Source of the DNA: Luteimicrobium sp042670205
Lineage (GTDB): Bacteria > Actinomycetota > Actinomycetes > Actinomycetales > Cellulomonadaceae
Direction of reading: 5' to 3'
Assembly (NCBI RefSeq): GCF_042670205.1
Contig: NZ_JBHUWD010000012.1
Location: forward strand, 25,223-89,222
Length of the DNA: 64,000 bases
Below, in pieces: positions 43,697-53,700 of this stretch. The translations under genes and the position numbers were made by a program. Each line of letters opens with the position of its first letter. The first letter of the stretch is position 1. Under the pieces are notes generated by a model that was not told the origin of the DNA, made no database searches, and saw only the letters and a program-made list of their open reading frames with translations.

Positions 43697-44710
43697 ATGG
43701 TGGAGAAGAGCAAGCCGGCGACGCTGGGCGACGTCGCCCGGCTGGCAGGAGTGTCGATCGCGACCGCCTCGAAGGCGCTGAACGGCCGGGCCCAGGTCCG
43801 CGACACGACGCGCGAGAAGGTCATGCGCTCGGCGGAGGCGCTCGCGTTCATCCCCAACCCGCTCGCCCGCGGCCTGCTCTCCGGGCAGACCGGGACCGTC
43901 GGCCTCCTCACGTCCGACCTCGAAGGCCGTTTCTCGATCCCGATCATGATGGGCGCGGAGGACGCGTTCGGAGCCGGGTCCACGTCGGTGTTCCTGTGCG
44001 ACGCGCGCGGCGACGCGATCCGCGAGCAGCACCAGGTCCGGGCGCTGCTCTCGCGACACGTCGACGGGCTGATCGTCGTCGGGGCGCGCCCCGACCCGCG
44101 TCCGCCGCTCGCCGGCGACATCAACGTCCCCGTCGTCTACGCGTACGCGCCGTCCGAGGACCCCGACGACTCGTCCGTGACCAGCGACAACGTGCAGGGC
44201 GGCCGGCTCGCCGCCGAGCACCTGCTCAGCACCGGGCGCCGGTCCATCGGCATCATCACCGGCGACCGCGGCTACGGCGCCGCCCACGACCGGCTCGCAG
44301 GCGCCCTGTCCGCGCTCCACGACGCCGGCATCGAACCCGTGCAGGACGCGCTGTTCGGGTCCTGGTCCGAAGGCTGGGGCCGCGGCGCGGCCCGGGTGCT
44401 GCTCGAGGCTCACCCCGAGCTCGACGGGTTGATCTGCGGCAGCGACCAGGTGGCGCGTGGCGCCATGGACGCCCTCCGTGAGCTCGGCCGCGAAGTCCCC
44501 GACGACGTCGCCGTCATCGGGCACGACAACTGGGAGGTCCTCGCCATGAACGCGCGGCCCCCGCTCTCCACGATCGACATGAACCTCCAGGAGCTCGGGC
44601 GCCGGGCCGCGGGCATGCTGTTCGACGCCATCGGCGGGTCGCCGACGCACGGGGTCGAGAAGCTGCCGTGCCGGCTCATGGTGCGAGGGTCGACGACGCC
44701 GACGAGCTGA
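43697..44710 (+). CDS. LacI-family regulator of the beta-L-arabinooligosaccharide module
   Basis: 337 residues from the ATG at 43697 with GGGAGCGCGGAG upstream; the open frame back to 43613 lacks family similarity. The HTH is LGDVARLAGVSIATASKALN, hinge ARGLLSG, followed by an effector-binding domain ending PCRLMVRGSTT. It is divergent from the CUT1-GH127 operon and lies just before the GH121-like gene. Both neighbours carry CGAAAAGCATTTCG-like palindromes, so I infer it represses both. B. longum has a LacI gene at the same place in its related locus. Confidence 0.87.
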   Translation: MVEKSKPATLGDVARLAGVSIATASKALNGRAQVRDTTREKVMRSAEALAFIPNPLARGLLSGQTGTVGLLTSDLEGRFSIPIMMGAEDAFGAGSTSVFLCDARGDAIREQHQVRALLSRHVDGLIVVGARPDPRPPLAGDINVPVVYAYAPSEDPDDSSVTSDNVQGGRLAAEHLLSTGRRSIGIITGDRGYGAAHDRLAGALSALHDAGIEPVQDALFGSWSEGWGRGAARVLLEAHPELDGLICGSDQVARGAMDALRELGREVPDDVAVIGHDNWEVLAMNARPPLSTIDMNLQELGRRAAGMLFDAIGGSPTHGVEKLPCRLMVRGSTTPTS

Positions 44711-44723
44711 GCCGTGCCCAGGG

Positions 44724-44849
44724 TTCGCCGATGGTGGCGCTGGGTTCGCCGACGGTGACGCCGCGTTCGCCGATGGTGACGTGGCGCTCGCCGGTGGTGA
44801 CGTGGCGTTCGCCGGTGGTGACGTGGCGTTCGCCGATGATGACGTCGGG
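44724..44849. repeat. 21-bp tandem repeat array, six units
   Basis: Units start at 44724, 44745, 44766, 44787, 44808 and 44829, each beginning TTCGCCG or a one-base variant (CTCGCCG, TTCGCCGG) and containing GGTGACG or a variant. The array begins 13 bases after the LacI stop. In reverse complement it is the same unit as the arrays at 19014 and 45175. Confidence 0.88.
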
Positions 44850-45063
44850 CGGTCATGGTCGGGTTCGCGGGAGGGTGCGGCGAGCTGTCTCGGACTGTCG
44901 CGCTTCGGCCCTGGGGGCCGTGCGCACTCCTTGACGTCCTTCGACACCTCCCCGCACCCACCCGCTCGGCCTGTCCCTCACTGACATCGCCGGACGGCAT
45001 CCGAGTGGTCACGACCGGCACCCGCGCGCTCCGGCGTCGTCGAACGCGGCCCCCCTCGAATCT

Positions 45064-45152
45064 CCGAGCACGGGGTTGTGCACGTCTCGGGCCGCCGAGC
45101 ACGGGCTTGTGCACCAGTTCCCGCTCGGATCGGTGCACAAGCCCGTGCTCGG
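45064..45152. repeat. Three copies of a 20/21-bp element forming a perfect stem-loop
   Basis: Copies at 45064-45083 (one mismatch) and 45095-45115 are in direct orientation; the copy at 45132-45152 is the exact inverse of the second, giving a 21-bp stem with a 16-base loop. The element starts CCGAGCACGGG and ends TTGTGCAC(C). The block sits between two inverted 21-bp tandem arrays. The gene-free stretch is 44711-45423; outside the repeats (44850-45063) I see nothing recognisable. Confidence 0.85.
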
Positions 45153-45174
45153 CGCGTGCGGGCGCGCACCCTGC

Positions 45175-45273
45175 GCCACCGTCGGCGAACCCAGCGTCAC
45201 CGTCGGCGAACGCGGCGTCACCACCGGCGAACCCAGCGCCACCGTCGGCGAACCCAGCGCCACCGTCGGCGTC
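45175..45273. repeat. 21-bp tandem repeat array, about five units
   Basis: Units start at 45175, 45196, 45217, 45238 and 45259 (last diverged), typically GCCACCGTCGGCGAAC plus CCAGC. It is oriented opposite to the 44724 array, so the two form large inverted arms around the stem-loop at 45095-45152. Confidence 0.85.
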
Positions 45274-45350
45274 GGACGGGCGGGTGAGCGCGCACCCCTG
45301 CCGCCCCACCCGCCCGGACCGCGTCGACAAGTACCTAGTACCGAAAAGAC

Positions 45351-45364
45351 CGAAAAGCATTGCG
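45351..45364. promoter_or_regulatory. LacI-type operator CGAAAAGCATTGCG
   Basis: One base different from the reverse complement of the operator at 43565, with a further half-site CGAAAAG at 45342. It lies 60 bases before the GH121-like ATG and ties this gene to the CUT1-GH127 operon. Confidence 0.6.
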
Positions 45365-45423
45365 TCCGCCTTTCGGGTGTGGCATGTTCGACGCTGACCA
45401 GCCCATCTCGACGAGGAGAGAGC

Positions 45424-48400
45424 ATGCACGCGCACCGACGAACGCGCAGTTCAGCAAGGCTGTCAGGGAGATCCGGGCCCGGGGGAGCGGCGTCGTCGCC
45501 GTCGGGCGCGGCCCTGTCGACCGGGGGCGCGGCGGCCCGTCTGACCGCCGGAACCGCGGCCGCGGCCCTCGTGGCGACAAGCCTTTTCGGTCTCCTGACC
45601 CCGCAGCGCGCGGACGCGGCGAACGCCGACATCGGCTTCCCGACGTTCTCCGGTAGTGACCACCCGGTCCCTGACGAGGGCACCGGCTTCCACCCCGAGG
45701 GCCAGCTCCAGGCCATCTTCGACGCCGACAAGGCGGCCGGCGCGGGGACCGACACGGACCACGACTTCTGGGTCGACAGGATGCTCGCCCGGACCGGCAA
45801 CCAGCCCGGCGGCTCGAACGGGGACGCCAACCAGTACCTGTTCTCGCGCGGGCGCGCCGTCTTCATGAAGACCCACGAGCCCGGGACGCTCGGGTTCGGC
45901 GGCGAGGTCGCGTACTGGGAGACGATCTCGGGCGGCACCGGCGCCTACACGCTCAAGGTCCTGGTCGACGGGAACCCCGTCACGCTCACCGAGGTCGCGG
46001 CGCAGCGCAAGCAGACGCCGTCGTACTGGCGCTCGACGTTCACGAGCGCCGACAAGACCCTGAGCGTCGTCGAGACGAAGTTCATCACCCAGAACGACGT
46101 CGCGGTCACCGAGCTCACGGTGAGCTCCGCGGACGGCAAGGCGCGGAACGTGACGCTCCGGGCGTCGTCGGCGTTCGCGACGCGAGCGGACGGCGACGAG
46201 CTGACCGGCTCGGTCACGGCCCTCAACAACATCACGACGGTCTTCCCGCGGCTCTCGGGCGACGGGTTCACCCCGGACGGGGGCGCGCTCACGAGCACGC
46301 TGTCCGTGCCGGCGACCGGCTCGGTCACGACGAAGGTCCAGATGGGCTTCGTGACCAAGGAGATCCCGGAGTCGCGGGCCGACTACGACACGTACCGCGC
46401 GGCCACCCCGGCCGCCGCGTACACGAAGCACGTCACGGCGTACAACCAGTGGTGGGTGGACAACATCCCCTACCTGGACACGCCCGAGGACAACATCGAC
46501 AAGACGCTCTTCTACCGCTGGTGGCTCCTGCGGTTCAACTTCCTCGACGCGAACGTGCCGGGCAACGACTACCAGTTCCCGACGTCCGTCGAGGGCGCGC
46601 TCGGCTACAACAACGCGATCGACCTGACGATCGGGATGTTCCTCGACGACCTCAAGTACCTGCGCGACCCCGCCTACTCGTACGGGACGTGGCTGTCGGC
46701 GGGCGAGACCGCCGGCTCGGCGGGCCAGTACCGGGACAACCCCGGCGACCCGGCGAACTGGAGCGCGAGCCACACCCAGTACATCTCCGAGTCGGCGTGG
46801 CAGTCGTACCAGGTGCACGGCGGCCCGGCGTCGGTCGCGGAGCAGATCGGCACGTACGCCGAGCGGGACACCGCGGGCGAGCTCGCCACCATGGACAGCA
46901 ACCACAACTACCTGCTCGACACGAACTGGAACGCCTGGACGGGCAACGACGCGGACGCCGTCTCGTTCGACTACAAGCCGGGCCAGAAGCTCGACCGGCC
47001 TGAGAGTGCGTACGTGTTCAGCGGCGCCAAGGCGGGTGCCGAGGCGTTCCGCGTCGCGGGCGACGACGACCGCGCGGCCGCTCTCGACGGCACCGCGCAG
47101 AAGGTCAAGCAGGCCGTCCTCGACACGCTGTGGGACCCCACGGACAAGCTGCTCCTGTCGAGCACGGTCTCGGGGACGCAGGTGCCGTGGAAGGAGATCA
47201 ACAACTACTACCCGTACAGCGTCGGCCTCATGCCGAAGCCGGGAGACGCGGACTACACCGACGACTACACGGCGGCGCTGCGCCTGTTCGCGGACGACAA
47301 GCAGTTCCCGGTCTTCCCGTTCTACACGGCGGACCAGGCCGACAAGGCCGAGGCAGCGGCGGCGGGGAACCCGGGCAGCAACAACTTCTCGGTCATCAAC
47401 TCGACGGTGACGTTCCGGATGCTGTCGAGCGTCCTGCGCAACTACCCGACGGACGCGATCGACGCCCAGTGGTACAAGAAGCTTCTCTATTGGAACGCCT
47501 GGGCGCACTACCAGAACAACGGCGACAACCGGTACCCGGACCAGAACGAGTTCTGGTCGGACGGCAGCGCGGACCCGCAGGGCATCGGCTACCGCTCCTG
47601 GATCCACCACACCCAGCTCGGCACGACGAACTGGACGATGATCGAGGACGCGATGGGCCTGCGCCCCCGCACGGACGACAAGCTCGAGCTGGACCCGATC
47701 GACATCGACTGGGACCACTTCGCGGCCGACAACCTCAGCTACCACGGCAAGAACCTCACGATCACGTGGGACGAGCCGGGCGGCACGAAGTACTACGGCG
47801 ACGACGTCCCGGAGGGCTACTCGGCCTACCTGGACGGGAAGCTGCTCTTCACCGTCGACAAGCTCTCGCACGTCGTCTACGACCCGGCCACGGGCACCGT
47901 CCAGACGGACGACGGCGCCACCGCGAGCAACGTGTCGAAGGCCGGCCTCACGGACGCGCAGGACGTCCCGCTGGCCGCCGGCTCGCGCGTCGTCGACGCG
48001 CTCGCGAAGGCCGGCACCCCGGCCGCGCCGAGCGACGACACGGCGGTGGACGTCGCGGCGGGCAAGCCCGTCACCTCGACCTTCGACGCGAGCGGTCACG
48101 CCGCGAAGCAGGCCGTCGACGGCGTCACCACGATGACCTCCTACTGGGGCACCGCGGGCTCGTCGAACGCGAGCGACTCCCTGACGATCGACCTCGCCGA
48201 CGGCGGGGCGGCCGTGCCGGTCGACGACGTGCGCGTGTACTTCTACCGGACGTCGTCGAGCGGGACCGACCCGGGGTACGCGGCGCCGTCGCAGTACCTC
48301 GTCGAGTACGACGACGGCTCCGGCTGGAAGCCGGTGCCGGACGAGGCGCGCAGCCCCGTCTACCCGCAGGGCAACTACAACCACGTCCAGTTCCCGCAGG

Positions 48401-50643
48401 TGAAGGCCGAGAAGCTGCGCGTCACGGTGCAGCACGCGGCGGGCGCCAAGACGGGCATCAAGGAGGTCCAGGCGTTCTCGACCGGGGCCCAGGCCCCCGA
48501 CCCGACCGCCACGGGTCCGCACGCCGACGCGTGGGTCGACTCGACCTACAACCAGACCGGGTCGGCACGCCTCCTGGGTCTCGCCCAGGGCGCAGGCGCG
48601 AACGCTACGCCCGTCACCGCGCAGTGGAGCGTCGTCTCCGCTCCCGACGGCGGCAAGGCGTCGTTCGTGAGCGAGCACGCGGCGTCCACGGTGGTCCGGT
48701 TCAGCAAGGCCGGCTCGTACACGCTGCGCCTGACCGCGAACCAGGGCGACCAGGCCGACAGCACCGACGTCGTCGTGCAGGGCACCGCGCTCGAGGAGGG
48801 GCAGATCAACGTCGCCCCGACGGGCAAGGCGTCCGCGAGCTACACGGCGGGGTGGAACAACGTCAACGCCGTGAACGACGGCAAGCCGGCGTTCTACTCG
48901 GGTGGCAACCAGACCGACCTGTGGGGCACGTGGACCGGGGCAGAGCCCGCGACGCGTTGGCTGCAGTACACGTTCGACCAGCCCGTGCGGGTCGACCGGA
49001 CGTCGATCGACTTCTGGTACGACAGCACCTCCGGCGGGAGCGGCGTCGCCGTCCCGAAGGGCTGGAAGCTCCAGTACTGGGACGCCTCGGCGGCGAACGG
49101 CGCCGGCGACTGGGCCGATGTCACCCACCCGTCCGGGTACGGCGTCAAGCGTGACGCCACGAACGAGGTCACGTTCGACGCGGTCACGACGACGCGCCTG
49201 CGCGCCACGTTCGACGCTCTCCCGAACAGCGCCGGCTCGGCGTACTCCGCCGTCGGCGTCAGCGAGTGGCGCGTCTTCGCGGCGGCCGCCGCGTCCGTCG
49301 ACCCGGTCGACGTGCGCACGACGATCGGCAAGGCGCCGACCCTCCCCGCGAAGGTCGACGTCGTCTACGAGGACGGCACCCGCCTCGCCACCCCCGTGAC
49401 CTGGGACGCCGTCGACGCGGCCGACCTCGCGCAGGAGGGCTCCGTCCAGGTCTCCGGGACGGTCGCGAACACCACGCTGGGAGCCTCGGCGACGGTGTGG
49501 GTCCGCTCGGCTCTCGGGCAGACGATCACGACGGTGAGCCCCGTCGAGGTGGCCACCGCCGCTGGGACGGCGCCGCAGCTCCCGGGCACCGTCACCGTCC
49601 AGTTCAACGACGGCACGCGCCAGAGCGGTGTGGCCGTGCAGTGGGCGGCGATCGACCCGGCGCAGTACGCGAAGGAGGGCACCTTCCGGGTCGCGGGGAC
49701 GGTGGACGGCACCGACATCAAGGCGTCGGCGACCGTGACCGTCGGCTCCGGCGGGGACGGCGGGGGCGACGAGGTCGGCCCGTCGATCGAGAAGGTGTCG
49801 GTCGGCGGCGGCGACACGGTGTCGGGGAAGGTGACGTTCCAGGTCGACCTGGGTGGTGACGCGAAGGACGTGAGCTACACGTACGTCGAGCTCAACAAGG
49901 GCGCGGGGCAGACGTGGGTCACGGACAACACCAAGGCGCCGGGTTCGACGAACGCGGGCCTGCACCCGACGCTGGTCGTGGACACCACGACCCTCGCGAA
50001 CGGCGCGTACGGGCTGAAGATCGACGCGGTGGGGACGAACGGGAAGACGACCGAGAAGAAGGTCTCCTTCACGATCAACAACGCCCCACGGCTGTCGTTC
50101 GTCACCCCGAAGGACGGGGCGACGGTCTCGGGGAAGGTCGCCGTGAAGGTCGACCTGCAGGGCCAGGGCCTCAAGGCCTACAACCTGCGGATGGACTCGG
50201 CGGGCCTGTCGTACGCCTACCAGCCGAAGGCGGGCGAGCAGACGTTCACCTGGGACACCACGACCGTGACGGACGGCGTGCACACGCTGCTCGCGACGGC
50301 CACGGACGACGCGGGGAACAAGACGACGATCACCGAGAAGGTGACGGTCGCCAACACCCCGGCGTGGGACGCGTCGAAGGTCTACAGCACCGGCGACAAG
50401 GTCGCCTCCGGCGGGTCGGTCTGGACGGCGTCGTGGTGGACGCAGAACCAGAAGCCGGGGGACCCGTACGGGCCGTGGCAGGAGATCGCGTCCGCGTCGG
50501 ACGGCACGGCGCTGTGGACGGCGTCGCGGATCTTCAACTCCGGTGACAAGGCGGTCTACCAGGGCGTGACGTACCAGGCGCAGTGGTGGACCCGGAACGA
50601 GAAGCCGGGGGCCGTGAACGGCCCCTGGAAGAAGCTCGGCTGA
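45424..50643 (+). CDS. Secreted multidomain glycosidase, GH121 beta-L-arabinobiosidase-like
   Basis: 1739 residues. A long basic leader and hydrophobic core end in a cleavage site near residue 65 (RADA-A). The catalytic part (about 66-870) looks like an (alpha/alpha)6 barrel with N-terminal beta-sandwich; Glu390 (SVEGALGYNNA), Asp509/Asp511 (TGNDADAVSFD) and Glu709 (PDQNEFWSDG) are candidate active-site acids. Then F5/8-type (about 873-1022), Ig-like, second F5/8-type (1126-1290), two Big_4-like, two Ig-like, and two CBM5/12-like modules (1647-1739). GH121 is proposed because GH127, a CUT1 importer, a LacI gene and GH43 surround it as in the B. longum HypBA2 locus. Another clan GH-G-like family remains possible. 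Confidence 0.68.
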   Translation: MHAHRRTRSSARLSGRSGPGGAASSPSGAALSTGGAAARLTAGTAAAALVATSLFGLLTPQRADAANADIGFPTFSGSDHPVPDEGTGFHPEGQLQAIFDADKAAGAGTDTDHDFWVDRMLARTGNQPGGSNGDANQYLFSRGRAVFMKTHEPGTLGFGGEVAYWETISGGTGAYTLKVLVDGNPVTLTEVAAQRKQTPSYWRSTFTSADKTLSVVETKFITQNDVAVTELTVSSADGKARNVTLRASSAFATRADGDELTGSVTALNNITTVFPRLSGDGFTPDGGALTSTLSVPATGSVTTKVQMGFVTKEIPESRADYDTYRAATPAAAYTKHVTAYNQWWVDNIPYLDTPEDNIDKTLFYRWWLLRFNFLDANVPGNDYQFPTSVEGALGYNNAIDLTIGMFLDDLKYLRDPAYSYGTWLSAGETAGSAGQYRDNPGDPANWSASHTQYISESAWQSYQVHGGPASVAEQIGTYAERDTAGELATMDSNHNYLLDTNWNAWTGNDADAVSFDYKPGQKLDRPESAYVFSGAKAGAEAFRVAGDDDRAAALDGTAQKVKQAVLDTLWDPTDKLLLSSTVSGTQVPWKEINNYYPYSVGLMPKPGDADYTDDYTAALRLFADDKQFPVFPFYTADQADKAEAAAAGNPGSNNFSVINSTVTFRMLSSVLRNYPTDAIDAQWYKKLLYWNAWAHYQNNGDNRYPDQNEFWSDGSADPQGIGYRSWIHHTQLGTTNWTMIEDAMGLRPRTDDKLELDPIDIDWDHFAADNLSYHGKNLTITWDEPGGTKYYGDDVPEGYSAYLDGKLLFTVDKLSHVVYDPATGTVQTDDGATASNVSKAGLTDAQDVPLAAGSRVVDALAKAGTPAAPSDDTAVDVAAGKPVTSTFDASGHAAKQAVDGVTTMTSYWGTAGSSNASDSLTIDLADGGAAVPVDDVRVYFYRTSSSGTDPGYAAPSQYLVEYDDGSGWKPVPDEARSPVYPQGNYNHVQFPQVKAEKLRVTVQHAAGAKTGIKEVQAFSTGAQAPDPTATGPHADAWVDSTYNQTGSARLLGLAQGAGANATPVTAQWSVVSAPDGGKASFVSEHAASTVVRFSKAGSYTLRLTANQGDQADSTDVVVQGTALEEGQINVAPTGKASASYTAGWNNVNAVNDGKPAFYSGGNQTDLWGTWTGAEPATRWLQYTFDQPVRVDRTSIDFWYDSTSGGSGVAVPKGWKLQYWDASAANGAGDWADVTHPSGYGVKRDATNEVTFDAVTTTRLRATFDALPNSAGSAYSAVGVSEWRVFAAAAASVDPVDVRTTIGKAPTLPAKVDVVYEDGTRLATPVTWDAVDAADLAQEGSVQVSGTVANTTLGASATVWVRSALGQTITTVSPVEVATAAGTAPQLPGTVTVQFNDGTRQSGVAVQWAAIDPAQYAKEGTFRVAGTVDGTDIKASATVTVGSGGDGGGDEVGPSIEKVSVGGGDTVSGKVTFQVDLGGDAKDVSYTYVELNKGAGQTWVTDNTKAPGSTNAGLHPTLVVDTTTLANGAYGLKIDAVGTNGKTTEKKVSFTINNAPRLSFVTPKDGATVSGKVAVKVDLQGQGLKAYNLRMDSAGLSYAYQPKAGEQTFTWDTTTVTDGVHTLLATATDDAGNKTTITEKVTVANTPAWDASKVYSTGDKVASGGSVWTASWWTQNQKPGDPYGPWQEIASASDGTALWTASRIFNSGDKAVYQGVTYQAQWWTRNEKPGAVNGPWKKLG
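50434..50643 (+). repeat. CBM5/12 tail repeat, copy 1
   Basis: 210 bp encoding the end of the GH121-like protein, nearly identical to 53907-54116, with only about ten base changes by eye. Confidence 0.85.
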
Positions 50644-50650
50644 CGGGCAC

Positions 50651-50683
50651 GGGCCGGCCGCTCTCTCGGGGAGCGGCCGGCCC
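50651..50683 (+). terminator. Hairpin terminator after GH121-like gene
   Basis: GGGCCGGCCGCTC (50651-50663) pairs perfectly with GAGCGGCCGGCCC (50671-50683), loop 7, followed by TTCCC. No operator is visible before the next gene, so some read-through is likely. Confidence 0.75.
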
Positions 50684-50726
50684 TTCCCGTACCCCCACGC
50701 GTGCCCGACGAACAAGGGAGCTCTTC

Positions 50727-53700
50727 ATGGCACCGCTCACCCTCCGGCGACCGCGGCTCGTCGCCCTCGCGGTCGGCGCGGCCCTCGCCGCGACGACGGC
50801 GCTGGTCGGCGCCGCGCCCGCCCGGGCGGACGACCGCCCGCAGCCGACGAGGACCATCGACTCGCCCGGCAACCCGATCATCAAGGACGGGTCGCTCTAC
50901 ACGGCCGACGCCGCGACGCTCGTCGGCGACGACGGCCGCCTCTACGTCTATGCCGGTCACGACGAGGCCGGGCCGCAGACCGGGACGTTCGTCATGCACG
51001 ACTACACGGTCATGGCGACCGACGACGTCGCGAGCGGGACGTGGGACGTCTACGAGGACGACCTCGACCCCGCCGCCACGTTCGCGTGGGCCGACGGCAA
51101 CGCCGCCTACGCGGGCCAGGTCGTGCGCGGCGCCGACGGCCGGTACTACTGGTACGTCCCGATCGAGACGAAGGACGCGTCCCAGCCCAGCCGGATGGCG
51201 TTCGGCGTCGCGGTCTCCGACACGCCCGTCGGCCCGTGGAAGGACGCGATCGGCAAGCCGCTGCTCACCTGGAAGGACGTGTTCGGGACGAGCACGGACG
51301 GCCAGGAGCTCATCGACCCGACGATGTTCCGCGACGACGACGGCCGGGTGTACCTGTACTGGGGCTCGTGGGGCGTCGCGCGGATGGTCGAGCTGAACGC
51401 TGACATGACGACGCTCGCCGACCCCACGATCCGGACCGTCTCGGGGCTGAGCGACTTCTACGAGGGGCCGTGGGTGTTCAAGCGCGGCGACCTCTACTAC
51501 ATGCTCTACGACTGGAAGCGCGGCGGCAGCGACTGCACCCCGTCGAACTACCAGGCGTGCATCGCGTACGCGACCGCGACCAGCCCCACCGGGCCGTGGA
51601 CGTACCAGGGGATCATCCTGTCCGGGACGTCGGCGACGACCGTCCACCCGTCGATGCTCGAGTTCGAGGGAAAGTGGTACCTGACCTACCACACCAAGGA
51701 CGCCGTGGGCGGCGGCCACTTCCGGCGGTCGGTCGCGATCGACGAGGCGCACTGGGACGGCACGAAGATCCTTCCGGTCGAGCAGACGCTCGCCGACGAC
51801 CCGGCCTACCGGCTGACCACGAACGTCGCCCCCGAGGCGACCGTGACGGCGTCGTACACCGAGCAGCCGCCGATGCGGACGACCGCGGTCAACGACGGCT
51901 TCCGCGCGACGACGGCCCTCTTGCCCCCCGACCAGTGGGGGAACTACCGGTCGACGACGAGCACCGTCGAGAAGGACTGGCTGTCGTACCAGTGGGACGC
52001 GCCGGTCCGCACGGGCTCCGTGGGCATCGAGTTCCACCGCGACTCCAACTGGATCCGTCAGCCGGCGTCGTGGACGCTCGAGTACCTCGACGCGTCCGGC
52101 GACTGGAAGCCCGTGCAGGATGCGACCTACCCGACCGCGACCGACACGTGGCACACCGTGACCTTCACCCCGGTGACGACGACGGCGCTCCGGGCCACGT
52201 TCGCCGGCCAGCCCGAGGGCGCGTCCTTCCACTCGGTGTCCGTCTCCGAGTGGGAGGTCTACGCCGACGCTCCGTCGTCGGTCGCCCCGGTGACGGTGAC
52301 GACGGCGCCCGGGAAGGCGCCCGCCCTCCCCGAGGCCGTGCGGACCGTCGTCGACGGGCAGTCGCTCTGGGCGCCCGTGACCTGGCGCGCCCTCGACCCG
52401 GCGGACTACGCCGAGGCCGGGACCTTCCAGGTGGAGGGGCGCGTCCTCGGGGACGCGTCCGGGTACGTCGAGGCGACGGTCGACGTCACGGACGACGCCA
52501 CGCCGACGCCACCGGCGGACACCGCCGCACCCCTCGTGAGCCTCGCCGTCGCCGGCACCGCGGGCCAGGACGGCTGGTACGCGTCGCCCGTCACCGTGCG
52601 CGTGCGCGCCGAGGACGACACCGACTACCTGACGACCGTCTCCGCGCAGGTGGGCGACGGCGCGTGGAGGTCCGCGGACGGCGTCCGGCACCTCGACGCC
52701 ACCGTGAGCACCGAGGGCACGACGACGGTGCGCGGCAAGGCCAAGGACGCGTCCGGCAACGTCTCCGACGAGGTCGCCCGGACCGTGAAGCTCGACACCA
52801 CCAAGCCGGTCGCGACCGCGCACGTCGACGCCGGCGCGCGGACCGTGACCGTCGACGCGACCGACGCGCTGTCCGGCGTCGCGTCGCTGCGCTACCAGCT
52901 CGACGGCAAGGGCGCATGGGCCGACGGCGAGCTCGGGAAGGCGATCGGCGTGCCCGACGCCCTCCCGCACACCGTGGCCTACCGCGTGACCGACAAGGCC
53001 GGCAACACCGCCACGGGGAGCGCCGTCGTCCCGCTCGGGGACGACGTCCACCTCACCGGCGACGTCGCCGGCTACGCGACGGCCGGCGCGTCGTTCACGT
53101 CCGGCTGGGAGAACGTCGGCGGGCTCAACGACGGCACGAACGGCCTGTTCGAGAACGACGCCGCCAAGTACGGGACGTCGTGGGGCACCTGGCCGCAGGT
53201 CGGCCGCCAGACGGCGACCCTCACCTGGCCGTTCGCCGTCACCGTCGACCGGACCGGCGTCTGGTGGTACCGCGACTCGCCCGACGAGGCGGACGGGGGC
53301 ATGATCCCCCCGAAGAGCTGGACGCTCCAGTACCTCGACGCCGACGGGACGACCTGGCACGACGTCGTCCTCGCCGACGGAAGCACGTACGGGCGGGACA
53401 GCGACGGCTTCGCCACCACGCAGTTCGCGCCCGTGACCACGACCGCGCTGCGCGTCGTCGCCGAGTCCTGGGGCTCGTCCGACGGCGGCGGGTCCACCGG
53501 GATCCGGGAGTGGCAGGTCGTCGCCGCGGAGCCCGAGGAGAGCCCGGCGCCCGAGCTCGCGTTCGTCACGCCCGACGACGGCGCGACCGTCTCCGGGACC
53601 GTTCCCGTCACCGTGTCGCTCGACGGCACCGACCTCCAGGCCTACAACCTGCGGGTCGACGCCGCAGGGCTGTCGTACGCGTGGAAGCCGAAGGCCGGCG

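Noticed and set aside
44724..45273. Possible CRISPR array
   Set aside because: The 21-bp units are contiguous with no unique spacers and no cas gene is present.
45076..45423. In-frame upstream extension of the GH121-like gene through the repeat array
   Set aside because: It would encode the 21-bp repeat and the stem-loop and place over 100 residues before the signal peptide; the ATG at 45424 starts a proper leader and lies downstream of the operator.
44410..45435. Repeat-encoded peptides (Asp/Ala/Phe/Gly-rich on the minus strand)
   Set aside because: The array is open in several frames because its unit is a multiple of three; there is no start site with a ribosome site, and the frame also runs over LacI-coding sequence.
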